Assembly: GCA_016719635.1 (NCBI GenBank)
Contig: JADJYT010000007.1
Span: forward strand, 62,001-126,000
Origin: Sphingobacteriales bacterium
Lineage (GTDB): Bacteria > Bacteroidota > Bacteroidia > Chitinophagales > JADIYW01
Direction: 5' to 3'
DNA length: 64,000 bases
This document shows, in pieces, positions 35,553 to 44,050 of this stretch. Made by a program: the position numbers and the translations under genes. Each line of letters opens with the position of its first letter. Within the stretch, counting starts at the first letter, position 1. The notes under the pieces were generated by a model. That model was not told the DNA's origin. It saw only the letters and a list, made by a program, of their open reading frames with translations, and did no database searches.

Positions 35553-36281
35553 TTATCTGTGAGTTGTTATCTGTGAACAGTCCAAGACGTTGCCAACGAT
35601 GATGACCGCCGGCGATGTGATATTTTCTTCCTCCACTTTCTGCTGAATGGTGGACAGGTGTCCGCACACCACTTTTTCATCGGGAAGTGTTCCGTTTTGT
35701 ATGATGGCAATCGGGTAGTGCCCGGATTTGTATCTGCTGAACAAACGTACAATCTCCGCCAGTTTGCCGATGCCCATTAAGATGACCACTGTTGCCGTAG
35801 ATTGTGCCGCCAGTTCTATATCTTCCGACAATTCGCCGCAGGAAGTGGTGCCGGTGGTTATCCAGACGCTTTCCGTGATGCCCCGTTTCGTCAGTGGAAT
35901 CTGTCGCAAGGTGGCCAATGCCGTGGCGCTGGAAATGCCGGGAATGATTTCCGCCGGGATGCCATGCTTTTCGGCATATTCTATTTCTTCCTGTCCGCGC
36001 CCGAAGATAAACGGATCACCGCCTTTCAGGCGAACCACCATACCATGCCGGTTGGCCTGCTCTACAATCTGCCGGTTGATTTCGTCCTGTTTCATGTAGT
36101 GCGTACCGGCGCGTTTGCCGCAAAAGATTTGGATGGCATTCGGTGCCTGTTTCAATAATTCTTCACTGACCAATGCATCATACATGACCACATTTGCCTG
36201 CTGCAAAGCTTTCACCCCTTTCAGGGAAATCAGTTCCGGGTCGCCGGGACCGGCACCAACAAGTATGAGTTTTTTGAGCAT
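35553..36281 (-). CDS. cobA: Uroporphyrinogen-III C-methyltransferase
   Basis: 242 residues. Motifs are LVGAGPGDPELISLKG (residues 7-22), YDALVSEELL, VVRLKGGDPFIFGRGQEE and IIPGISSATALATL, the SAM-binding and substrate loops of SUMT enzymes. Two SAM-dependent methylations yield precorrin-2 for siroheme. Its ATG is 2 nt beyond the stop of the HEPN-motif gene, so the foreign-looking island is transcriptionally joined to it. Downstream of the sulfite reductase gene in the same orientation. Confidence 0.93.
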   Translation of the reverse strand: MLKKLILVGAGPGDPELISLKGVKALQQANVVMYDALVSEELLKQAPNAIQIFCGKRAGTHYMKQDEINRQIVEQANRHGMVVRLKGGDPFIFGRGQEEIEYAEKHGIPAEIIPGISSATALATLRQIPLTKRGITESVWITTGTTSCGELSEDIELAAQSTATVVILMGIGKLAEIVRLFSRYKSGHYPIAIIQNGTLPDEKVVCGHLSTIQQKVEEENITSPAVIIVGNVLDCSQITTHR

Positions 36282-36283
36282 TA

Positions 36284-37057
36284 TTAATTTATAGGTCTAA
36301 ACCTACCTGTTAATTCACAATATTTTATTGTTTGTTTGATACCATCAGGATAACAAATTTGAAATTCATTGCCTAGTGTCTGCTCTTGATTGTATTCAAA
36401 TCTTTCAAGAATCATATCAAAAAAAACGTTAGTAGTTAGAAATATCAATTTCCAATCAGAAATCAATATTGTTTCTTTTTGATATGATTTTCCTTCATAG
36501 TTTAAAAACTCAATTTCTTCATTTAAAATCCTATATTGACTATGTGCAAAAGCATCTCTAAATTGACTGTTATAAATAATATCAAAAACCTCTTTTATGT
36601 TATTTGATTCTTTTTTAAGGCGATCAATAATTTCATCTCTACAATATTTTTGTCTGTTGTACCCAACTTTATTAATCCAATCAAATTCTTTTTTACGAAT
36701 AAGATTTGTTAATTGTTTTAAAAATTTTATATGAAAATCAGATTCCCAAAGGTGCGTGTATATCATAAGTTCAATATCAATCAAAACTTTTTTTATATTA
36801 TTTTCTTCTTCAGTGTTTACTAATTCAAAATTTTGAAGATAAGTATGTCTCAAATCAATTTTATCCCTATTGTATAGAAAATCTATTTGATCTGAAAGTA
36901 AGTATGATTTATTTTTTGCTGTGATACTTAATTTACGATAAGAACACTGACTTAGAAATAAAATAAAATCATTGTCTTTAGCATTATTTCTTGCAAGCTG
37001 GAATATATCATTTACTGCAGTTTTTACGAGTTCATTTATTTTATTGTCTTCTTTCAT
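36284..37057 (-). CDS. HEPN-like protein with RX4H motif
   Basis: 257 residues, AT-rich and largely helical. The segment NSQFRDAFAHSQYRI has Arg167 and His172 in an R-x4-H arrangement, the ribonuclease signature of HEPN domains, set in a helical C-terminal half. The N-terminal region (residues 10-60) is unrecognised. HEPN ribonucleases act in toxin-antitoxin, abortive infection and CRISPR systems. It is the last gene of a four-gene island and ends 2 nt before cobA. Function is inferred from a short motif only, so other explanations remain open. Confidence 0.55.
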   Translation of the reverse strand: MKEDNKINELVKTAVNDIFQLARNNAKDNDFILFLSQCSYRKLSITAKNKSYLLSDQIDFLYNRDKIDLRHTYLQNFELVNTEEENNIKKVLIDIELMIYTHLWESDFHIKFLKQLTNLIRKKEFDWINKVGYNRQKYCRDEIIDRLKKESNNIKEVFDIIYNSQFRDAFAHSQYRILNEEIEFLNYEGKSYQKETILISDWKLIFLTTNVFFDMILERFEYNQEQTLGNEFQICYPDGIKQTIKYCELTGRFRPIN

Positions 37058-37122
37058 TTACGTTCTACTGCTACTTTCCGCCACTTCTTTAGTTACTTAA
37101 AAAGTTTTCTTTACAATAACAT

Positions 37123-37329
37123 TCATGTTTTAACAAAATGTTTCTTATTCTTTTTCCACCAGACGGTAGTTGTTTCTTCTGCAAACTTGTCTGCTTCTTT
37201 TTTAAATACTTTTTTGTTGTCTGTAAGTTCTAAGTATTTTGCATATTCTATTAACTTTTGTTTGCCAAAAGCATCTGCATTATTTGGAATAGAAATAATT
37301 ATTTGTTCGCTATTCTGCTTTATTTGCAT
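37123..37329 (-). CDS. Small antitoxin-like protein
   Basis: 68 residues. The beta-strand start QIIISIPNNADAFGKQKLIEY and the helix AKYLELTDNKK, then ADKFAEETTTVWWKKNKKHF, resemble small Bacteroidota antitoxin-type proteins whose C-terminus ends in a WW/W-K segment. It lies between the DUF3883 gene (20 nt) and the HEPN-motif gene (65 nt) in one direction. A role as partner of the HEPN protein is conjecture. Confidence 0.45.
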   Translation of the reverse strand: MQIKQNSEQIIISIPNNADAFGKQKLIEYAKYLELTDNKKVFKKEADKFAEETTTVWWKKNKKHFVKT

Positions 37330-37349
37330 ATTTAAAGATACTAAATATT

Positions 37350-38787
37350 TTATTGATTGTTCTCAGAATTATCGGGTTTTAATCTCAATTTATAATTCGT
37401 TGGTTGAAAACTAAGTTGTTCTTTAACATTTGAAAATCCATGTATCTCAATATATTCGAAACTATTGTAATCAGTATTAAGATTGTGAACCAAAAACAAT
37501 ACATAATTTTCATCAAATTGATTAGCAAATGATATTTCGTTTTTTGAAAATGAAGCTGCCGGATATTTTGCTGTTGTGGTTTTTACTTCTACATAAATCT
37601 TTTCGGCACTTTCATTATACGCTAAAATATCATAACCTAAACCGTCGCCGTGTTCAATTGAAACATGTTTAAACTCTTCAATTAAAGGCTGATAGATAGT
37701 GCTAATTAGTCTTAATTTTAATTCTTCAAATATTAATTGTTCGCCCAAAGTACCTATTGTTAGTTTTCGCTCTACTATTTGTTTTAATTTATCAGGTGTA
37801 ATTACCTTATTTACTTTAATTCTGGGTTTATTAACCTTAATTTTCGGTTTGAGTACATTATTTGTCTTTTCAATTTGTTTTTTAAAAAACCTCTGAAATT
37901 TCTCTTCTTCTTTTTGCTGTTTTCTATTTTCTTGTTCAATTCTTAAGATTATTTCTCTTTCTTTCCTTCTTTCTTCAGCTTCTTTTAATCTTTGTTGTCT
38001 ATTCTCTTCATATATTCTATTTTGTTCTTCTTGTTTCTTTTCATATTCTGCAAGTCTTTCATTCCTTTTTACTTGTTCTTCTAATTCTTTTTCTTTTATT
38101 ATAGCTTCTTGTCCTTCATTATTTATAATTTCATCTTTTAAGAGTCCTTAGCTTCTTGTATTTCTTCCATTTACACCATCGATTTTTGTTCTTCTAGAAT
38201 TAGTATTAATTTTTCATCATCGGAAAGGCCAAGTTGAAGTGAGTTATTTATCCCTTTTATCGTGATGAAATTCTTTTCAAATTTTTAATCCTGATTTGTA
38301 GTTCTTGCATGAAGAAAGGATTTATCATTCTCCACCTAATCCATTTATTAAATTATTTTGATTATCTGATTTTGTCTCAACTTTTAATCTTAATTCATTC
38401 AAAATCCATCAAAGGAAGATTTATTTCTTTATATTGTTTTTTTTTGATCTAATAAAGAAAGAACTTGTTGAAATTTTTAATGTTATCTGTATTGATTTTA
38501 TCCAAAATTACAACCAGTAAAATATTGTTCCAACAAAATGAAATCCAACCAAAGCAAAATCATTTTCAGAATTTATAGTTTACAGATATGCATTTATAAA
38601 GTCCCAAAAATTGAGACTAAATATAAGAAAGGGAAAAGAAATCCAACAATTGAATTTTAAATCCAATTGTTATTTTGTTTTCAAACAAAATCTGATTATT
38701 AATAATCTCCAAATCCAATTCATATTTTTCAGGATTTACATAGTTCGTCTGGATAAACTCAAATTGTTCTTTTGTTACAGGTTTCAT
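37350..38787 (-). pseudogene. Coiled-coil DUF3883 protein, frameshifted in its 5' half
   Basis: The start MKPVTKEQFEFIQTNYVNP at 38787 overlaps the stop of the upstream gene by 4 nt (ATGA), then runs 45 codons to a stop. Fragments continue in shifted frames (SENDFALVGFHFVGTIFYWL, GINNSLQLGLSDDEKLILIL) between about 38660 and 38150. From about 38140 to 37350 the frame is open: a Glu/Lys/Arg coiled coil (ENRQQRLKEAEERRKEREII), a basic linker and a DUF3883/PD-(D/E)xK-like domain (GDGLGYDILAYN then KIYVEVKTTT). It was probably one protein of about 470 residues. Indels cluster in homopolymers, so decay and sequence error must be separated. Confidence 0.65.
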
Positions 38788-39701
38788 TTGAATGAAATTG
38801 AAAAACTTTGGGCTTCAAAATCAAAAAAGTTATTTATTTCTTCTTTGCCATTTAATAGTTTAATTTCTGCATCATTATTTGATAAATCCAATCGATATAC
38901 AATGCATAATATGAATTTTTCAGGATGGTTATTCATAAAATCAACTTCATTCTGGCTCATAAAAATATTTTGTCCAAATTCTTTAGTAGTGGTTTTTACT
39001 TCAGCGTAAAAGACCTGATTTTCATTATCTATCAATACCAGATCATAACCTAATCCATCCCAATTTAATGAAGCGTGGTTAACTTCTTTATAAATTGTTT
39101 TAAAATACTGGACTGCTATCTCTTCTCCGACCTTTCCAATATCAGCCCGCAAAAGATTGATTCTTTCCCAATCTATTTTTTTTGCATTAAACTTTTTATT
39201 GTTACTCTCTAGAACCTTACTATCTTCTATATTTAAAATATCAGGTGAGTTTGTTTGACTAGTTTCATCCTCAGAAAAAGTTGTTGTTGTATCATTGGAA
39301 AAAGCTTCTTCATTTTTTTTATTTGTGTCTGAATTGATCTCTAAACGAGTCTCTGGTGGCTGTGTATAAGGTTCCTCTTCATTTGTAAGTAGATTAATAT
39401 CTTCATGAGTGCTGACACTTGGTATCAATACTTCAGTTGTTGGATAATTGTTAATGGGTACACTCTTCTTATCAAATATTGTAATTGAATCTCTTTCAAT
39501 TGTTTTGTTTTTAGATCTTGCAATATTGTTTTGCCAGAATCCGATTATTGCAGTTGAATAAATAATCGAAATTAAAACAAACAGAAAAAATGTGTAGAGG
39601 TTATTTAAGTGAGTTATGTCGTATTTATTAACAAAATAAAAGAGGATACAAGCTAATATTATGGAGGATGTAAATAATATAGAATAGAATGCCTTCTTCA
39701 T
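38784..39701 (-). CDS. Membrane-anchored DUF3883 nuclease-like protein
   Basis: 305 residues from the ATG at 39701. Two N-terminal membrane segments (about 3-25 and 35-55), a long Ser/Thr/Glu-rich linker (60-175), and a C-terminal domain with KVGEEIAVQYFKTIY, WDGLGYDLVLID and QVFYAEVKTTTKEFG. The Asp ... E-x-K pattern fits a PD-(D/E)xK-like fold of the DUF3883 family, often found with restriction and defence genes. A sibling domain with the same EVKTTT core is encoded next in the operon. It starts 56 nt after the sulfite reductase stop. Confidence 0.65.
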   Translation of the reverse strand: MKKAFYSILFTSSIILACILFYFVNKYDITHLNNLYTFFLFVLISIIYSTAIIGFWQNNIARSKNKTIERDSITIFDKKSVPINNYPTTEVLIPSVSTHEDINLLTNEEEPYTQPPETRLEINSDTNKKNEEAFSNDTTTTFSEDETSQTNSPDILNIEDSKVLESNNKKFNAKKIDWERINLLRADIGKVGEEIAVQYFKTIYKEVNHASLNWDGLGYDLVLIDNENQVFYAEVKTTTKEFGQNIFMSQNEVDFMNNHPEKFILCIVYRLDLSNNDAEIKLLNGKEEINNFFDFEAQSFSISFK

Positions 39702-39757
39702 GTATTCTCTTAAATGAAAATACAATAAATATACAATGAATTCAATCCTTAATGGTA

Positions 39758-41881
39758 TTATGCCTTATAATTACTCTCCACCACCAGCTTGTCGCCGCTC
39801 ATCTTCTGTTCCCTGTAGGCAATCACCGCTTTCAGAAACTGATGAAACTGCGCGACATAACTCTCGGCAAATTCTTTTTCCGGCTCATATCGGTTGATTT
39901 GAAGAACCATGTTTTCAAATCCGTTTTCTATCCGGAAAGTGCCGTCTGTGACAAATGTTTTATCAAAATCCTGCAAGATCTTTATTTGTGTATTGCACTC
40001 CACATCTTTGCTCAGCAGCAAGGCCTTGGCTGCAATTACAAAACCCGTGTACGCATAATAAATGGCTTCGGGATACCTGTTTACTTTCAACTGCTCTGCC
40101 GCGTCGAGTTGTTTGGTTTCCGCATCTCGGATGATGTGCCCTACCATATCATACATCACACCGGCGCATTCTCCCACGCCTATTTCAGGGGTGAAATGTT
40201 CGACACCGTCATAGTCGATGAAATCATCGTCGGTATACAAATCGGCATTTGCCAATGGCTTCAGCAGGGTGTAAAAATAATTTTTGCCCTGGCGGCGATA
40301 ATAGTCATTGAAGTACTCGCCTTCACTGCTGTTGGTTTCATAATCATTCAAAAGGATGCGCAGCATTTCAGGAGTTCGTTTGGTCGGAAGCTTTACGATC
40401 TTATCCCCAACAGACCCAACACCATTGATATCCACCCCTCCGCCCAGTACGACCTGCATGGCAGGTGCTACCAGTTCGCCCACCTTGATGGAGCTGCCGT
40501 GCAAGCCGATATTCGCCGCCATGTGCTGGCCGCAGGAGTTCATGCAGCCGCTTATTTTTATTTTAATTTCAGAATCAAAGATCAGGTGGTAGAATTCATC
40601 CTGAATCACATCTTCCAGCACTTTGCCTAAGGTCATGCTGTTGGTGACGCCCAGGTTGCAGGTGTCTGTGCCCGGACAGGTGGTGACATCGGCGATGCTA
40701 TCAAACCCGGGATTCGCAAATCCCATCCTGTCTAATTCGTAAAAGAGATAAGGCAAAGATCCCTCCCGCACAAATTTTAGCAGCAATCCCTGATTCATGG
40801 TGATACGCATGTCTTCAGAGGCATACCATTCGGCTATCTCGGCTATTTTTCGCGCCTGGTCCGGTTTGATATCTCCTTTGGTTACTTTGAGTGCGACGGC
40901 AAAATAGCCGGGTTGTTTCTGTTCAAAAATATTGGTCTTTAACCAGTCCTCATAACGTTTCCGGTTCTTAATTTCAACCGGTGGGGCAATATTCTGATGT
41001 GCAGGTGCTCCGTCAGCGACAGCGGCTGTATCTACCCGGTATTCTTTTGCTTTATTCGCCGTGCGTTCCTTTTCCACCAGCTCCATAAATTTATCCAGGC
41101 CCAGGTCTTTAATCAGGTATTTCATACGGGCTTTGTGGCGGCGGGTACGTTCCCCGTAGCGGTCGAAGACACGTAAGGCCGCTTCCATAAACGGAATCAC
41201 ATGGTCTTCGTGTAAGAACTCGTAAGCGGTTTGAGCCAGGATAGCCTGTGCGCCCAGTCCGCCGCCCACGACCACTTTAAAGCCGCGTTCATCGTCAGCA
41301 ATCCGCGGGATAAACCCGAAATCGTGGAGGAAGGTATAGGCGGAATCTTTGTCGGAAGAGGAAAAAGCGATTTTCACTTTTCTGCCCATTTCCTGACAAA
41401 TCGGATTGCGGAGGAAAAACTCAAAGGCGGCTTGTGCATAGGGAGCGACATCAAACGGTTCATCCGGATCGATACCGGCCCTGGAGGAAGCCGTGATATT
41501 CCGTACGGTATTGCCGCAGGCTTCGCGGCCGGTGGCGCCTACATCTTCCAGCCCTGCCCAGATGGCCGGTGCATCGGTTACTTTTACGTAGTGCAGCTGT
41601 ATATTCTGACGTGTAGTCAAATGCAGGTTGCTGCTGGCATATTGCTCGGATAGTTCCGCTACCCGTACGAGTTGCTTTGGGGTAATCTTTCCAAAGGGAA
41701 ATTTGGTCCGGAACATTTGAACACCCAGCTGCCGCTGCCCGTAAACGCCTCGTGTCAGGCGGAATGCCTTGAATTTGTCTTCCGGCATTTCTCCGTTCTG
41801 AAAGGCGTTGATTTTCTGCTGCAACTCAAAGATATCTCTGGCTGCTTCCGGTGAAATGTTTTTGGTAATAATGATGCTCAT
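39758..41881 (-). CDS. Siroheme-dependent sulfite (or nitrite) reductase, ferredoxin-type
   Basis: 707 residues. Two duplicated ferredoxin-like/siroheme halves (HLTTRQNIQLHYVK; ASEDMRITMNQGLLLKFV). The [4Fe-4S]-siroheme ligands are Cys402 and Cys408 in TCPGTDTCNLG, and Cys446 and Cys450 in SGCMNSCGQHMAAN. It reduces sulfite to sulfide, or nitrite to ammonia, with six electrons. The cobA and precorrin-2 dehydrogenase genes downstream supply siroheme, and the upstream Cys-codon leader and attenuator favour assimilatory sulfite reduction. A C-terminal extension of about 130 residues is helical. Confidence 0.9.
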   Translation of the reverse strand: MSIIITKNISPEAARDIFELQQKINAFQNGEMPEDKFKAFRLTRGVYGQRQLGVQMFRTKFPFGKITPKQLVRVAELSEQYASSNLHLTTRQNIQLHYVKVTDAPAIWAGLEDVGATGREACGNTVRNITASSRAGIDPDEPFDVAPYAQAAFEFFLRNPICQEMGRKVKIAFSSSDKDSAYTFLHDFGFIPRIADDERGFKVVVGGGLGAQAILAQTAYEFLHEDHVIPFMEAALRVFDRYGERTRRHKARMKYLIKDLGLDKFMELVEKERTANKAKEYRVDTAAVADGAPAHQNIAPPVEIKNRKRYEDWLKTNIFEQKQPGYFAVALKVTKGDIKPDQARKIAEIAEWYASEDMRITMNQGLLLKFVREGSLPYLFYELDRMGFANPGFDSIADVTTCPGTDTCNLGVTNSMTLGKVLEDVIQDEFYHLIFDSEIKIKISGCMNSCGQHMAANIGLHGSSIKVGELVAPAMQVVLGGGVDINGVGSVGDKIVKLPTKRTPEMLRILLNDYETNSSEGEYFNDYYRRQGKNYFYTLLKPLANADLYTDDDFIDYDGVEHFTPEIGVGECAGVMYDMVGHIIRDAETKQLDAAEQLKVNRYPEAIYYAYTGFVIAAKALLLSKDVECNTQIKILQDFDKTFVTDGTFRIENGFENMVLQINRYEPEKEFAESYVAQFHQFLKAVIAYREQKMSGDKLVVESNYKA

Positions 41882-41895
41882 ATTTTCGATTTACC

Positions 41896-41953
41896 GTCAT
41901 TCCGAGTGCAGCGAGGAATCTGTTGAATAGATTGCTTCGTGCCTCGCAATGAC
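41896..41953. repeat. Dispersed GTCATT...AATGAC palindromic repeat, copy 1
   Basis: GTCATTCCGAGTGCAGCGAG at one end and CTCGCAATGAC at the other form a hairpin-capable unit. Bases 41929-41956 recur at 44719-44746 with one mismatch. It lies between the attenuator and the sulfite reductase start, in the leader of that mRNA. Confidence 0.7.
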
Positions 41954-41960
41954 GAGGTAT

Positions 41961-41986
41961 AAAAAAACCTGTCGTATACGGACAGG
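41961..41986 (-). terminator. Attenuator hairpin before the sulfite reductase operon
   Basis: On the minus strand CCTGTC (41986-41981) pairs with GACAGG (41973-41968) and is followed by TTTTTTT. The competing antiterminator pairs CGGATAGG (42020-42013, starting one base after the leader stop) with CCTGTCCG (41986-41979), eight pairs including one U-G. The two structures exclude each other. Confidence 0.75.
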
Positions 41987-42021
41987 CTTATAATTTTTTA
42001 TGTAAATATCAACCTATCCGA

Positions 42022-42072
42022 TTACTGCAGACAAACACAACAACAATTAAATAGGCTGACTGATACTTTCAT
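42022..42072 (-). CDS. Cysteine-rich leader peptide of the sulfite reductase operon
   Basis: 16 codons, MKVSVSLFNCCCVCLQ, with TGT TGT TGT GTT TGT giving four Cys in five positions. The stop codon is one base before an antiterminator arm. With the terminator at 41961-41986 this is a full attenuator: fluent translation covers the arm and termination follows; stalling on Cys codons frees it. It is the same design as the leader at 25651-25707 before another sulfur-metabolism gene. Confidence 0.72.
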   Translation of the reverse strand: MKVSVSLFNCCCVCLQ

Positions 42073-42077
42073 TTAAG

Positions 42078-42085
42078 TAAAAGTA
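42078..42085 (-). promoter_or_regulatory. Candidate -7 box of the sulfite reductase leader
   Basis: TACTTTTA on the minus strand differs from TAnnTTTG only in the last base and ends 5 nt before the leader ATG. No convincing -33 TTG was found at 19-20 nt. Confidence 0.35.
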
Positions 42086-42149
42086 TAAATAAATATGGAA
42101 AGATGGGTTGTGTTAATGATTTTTTAAACCTTGTTAAATTATAAAGATG

Positions 42150-43967
42150 TTAATCAGGGGCTGTTAAATTTATTTTTGAAGCGGCAATGAGCACGTTATT
42201 CTGAATAATCTGCAAAATATAGATTCCTCCGCTGCTTTTTTGTTCCCATTCTACAATATGAACATTGCCTGTTTTCAGTTCTTTTCTACTAATAACATGT
42301 CCTGTTATGTCGTTCAGCTGCAGTTGTGTTGTCTGGCCGTCCTTTACCTCGAAGAAAACGGTACATTTTCCGTTTGCCGGATTGGGATAAACACTTAAAG
42401 ATGCAATTACCTGGTCTTTTCGTATTCCGGTACTTACGGCATTCGTATCAGTTCGGCAATAAAAGATACCAGCATTTACTGTTTTTGGACCGGCGCTTAA
42501 CCATCTTGTTTTAGCCATGTTGGTGCCAGAATTCAATGCGTTGGGTATTCCTATAGCAGAACTGAAAGGCGCTTTGAACAGTGTCGTTTCCGGAAGGCTG
42601 TTTGTTCCGAAAGGCGTTATGGTACCTTTTATGTTATTGCCAAACTGGAAATTGGATCCTGTTAATGAATAATTTCCCAATAAAAAACCGGTATTGGTCA
42701 CCTCATTTCCGGCAAAGTTCATCTTATCACCTGCGCCTGTATTCATAATAATGCCATACAGTTCGGCCCTGTTCCTGAAAAAGGTATTATAAGGACCATT
42801 ATTGCCGTGAGAATTATCAATAATAATATTCTGGCAGATGTTGCCTTCAATTAAATTGGTAAAATTATAATTTCCATGCAACACAATATCTCCTGCGGAA
42901 TTAGCTGGAAAGATGCCTTCCGTCCAAAATGGATCTAAGGTATAGTTATAGGCTATAACATTTCCGTTTGTGGCAGCCTGCATTAAAACAGCATGACGCA
43001 GATGTTTGGCAATATTATTATAAATAAGATTTTCGCTGGTTCCAAACTGCAAAACAAATCCATATCCCTGTCCGCCGCCGCCGTATGCGAAAGCATCGTG
43101 CAGATAATTTCCTTCTAATGAGCAATGTATCGAACTTTCTAATAAAATATGTGCATAGTTTGAGTTAATGGATTCCACGCCTCTAATCCAGCAATTTGCT
43201 GCATTTGTAAAACTGATATTGCTTGTCTGTTGAGTGGTCGCATCCAGTCTTTTTAATTTTAAACTCTCTATACCTGTCTTTTGAACCGGATTTACTTTTA
43301 TTATCATCGGATTCAGGCTGGCACTGAATGTTAAACGAAGCGGTGATTCGATCGTGATGTCATTTCCTGAGATGGCGGCAATCTTTGCCATCTGATAAAA
43401 TGAATTATAAGCCCAGGGGGATGTCGTCAGCGTGTTTCCGTCCTGTTTAATTTGAATATAATCACCAACCATAAAACCGGCTGAATTGGTTACGCCTAGT
43501 GTCTTGTTTCCTTTTGACATTCCTGTTAAGACCGGTGTCTTTGTGCCGGTTACACTGCCATTTACATTAATACAGTTATTGTTTCCGGAAAGATTAAAAT
43601 ATAAGGTGGTGCTGTCACTGCTGTTTCCTTTAAATATGATATTTGCAGGTATGTTTATCGGGTTTGTAAACAAAAACCTGCCGGACGGGAAACAAATAAT
43701 TCCCGGATTTCCGTTCAATGCCGTTAATGCATTTTGAAAAGCGGTACTGTTATTGCCGGAAGAATCATTTTGTCCGCCAACATCCATGATAGAAATAATA
43801 CGGTACGGATATTCTATTGCGCCTTGTACGCCTGCTTTGGACCAGTCGGTAATCAGACTATCCGGAATGGTGCCGGCAAAGAGATTATTATAAAGATAGA
43901 AACTACAAACTGTTAAAAATCCGGAAAACAGATTCCTTTTTAATTTATTCCTGCAACGTATTAACAT
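42150..43967 (-). CDS. T9SS-secreted right-handed beta-helix protein
   Basis: 605 residues. A signal peptide is followed at about residue 65 by a pectate-lyase-3-type start (IISIMDVGGQNDSSGNNSTA then FQNALTALNGNPGIICFPSG). Parallel beta-helix repeats run through about 450 (SLEGNYLHDAFAYG, NLIYNNIAKHLRHAVLMQAA, NLIEGNICQNIIIDN). The last 80 residues are a type A T9SS sorting domain (SLSVYPNPANGKCTVFF; GGIYILQI). It is probably a cell-surface polysaccharide lyase or hydrolase, or an adhesin; no catalytic residues can be fixed. Monocistronic. Confidence 0.75.
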   Translation of the reverse strand: MLIRCRNKLKRNLFSGFLTVCSFYLYNNLFAGTIPDSLITDWSKAGVQGAIEYPYRIISIMDVGGQNDSSGNNSTAFQNALTALNGNPGIICFPSGRFLFTNPINIPANIIFKGNSSDSTTLYFNLSGNNNCINVNGSVTGTKTPVLTGMSKGNKTLGVTNSAGFMVGDYIQIKQDGNTLTTSPWAYNSFYQMAKIAAISGNDITIESPLRLTFSASLNPMIIKVNPVQKTGIESLKLKRLDATTQQTSNISFTNAANCWIRGVESINSNYAHILLESSIHCSLEGNYLHDAFAYGGGGQGYGFVLQFGTSENLIYNNIAKHLRHAVLMQAATNGNVIAYNYTLDPFWTEGIFPANSAGDIVLHGNYNFTNLIEGNICQNIIIDNSHGNNGPYNTFFRNRAELYGIIMNTGAGDKMNFAGNEVTNTGFLLGNYSLTGSNFQFGNNIKGTITPFGTNSLPETTLFKAPFSSAIGIPNALNSGTNMAKTRWLSAGPKTVNAGIFYCRTDTNAVSTGIRKDQVIASLSVYPNPANGKCTVFFEVKDGQTTQLQLNDITGHVISRKELKTGNVHIVEWEQKSSGGIYILQIIQNNVLIAASKINLTAPD

Positions 43968-44050
43968 GTAGAGCGGTTTGATGTTTTTGTGTGAATAGGC
44001 ACTCTAAAGTTAATGTTATTTATTCACTATAAAATAAACAAAATCAGCAC

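Noticed and set aside
39752..40630. 292-codon plus-strand ORF antisense to the sulfite reductase gene
   Set aside because: It mirrors a highly conserved minus-strand gene and its translation has no family features. It arises from the codon bias of the opposite strand.
41961..41986. Hairpin read as a simple terminator of the beta-helix gene at 42150
   Set aside because: It is 164 nt from that stop and fits a competing antiterminator with a Cys leader in between. An attenuator explains more, although read-through from the upstream gene would also end there.
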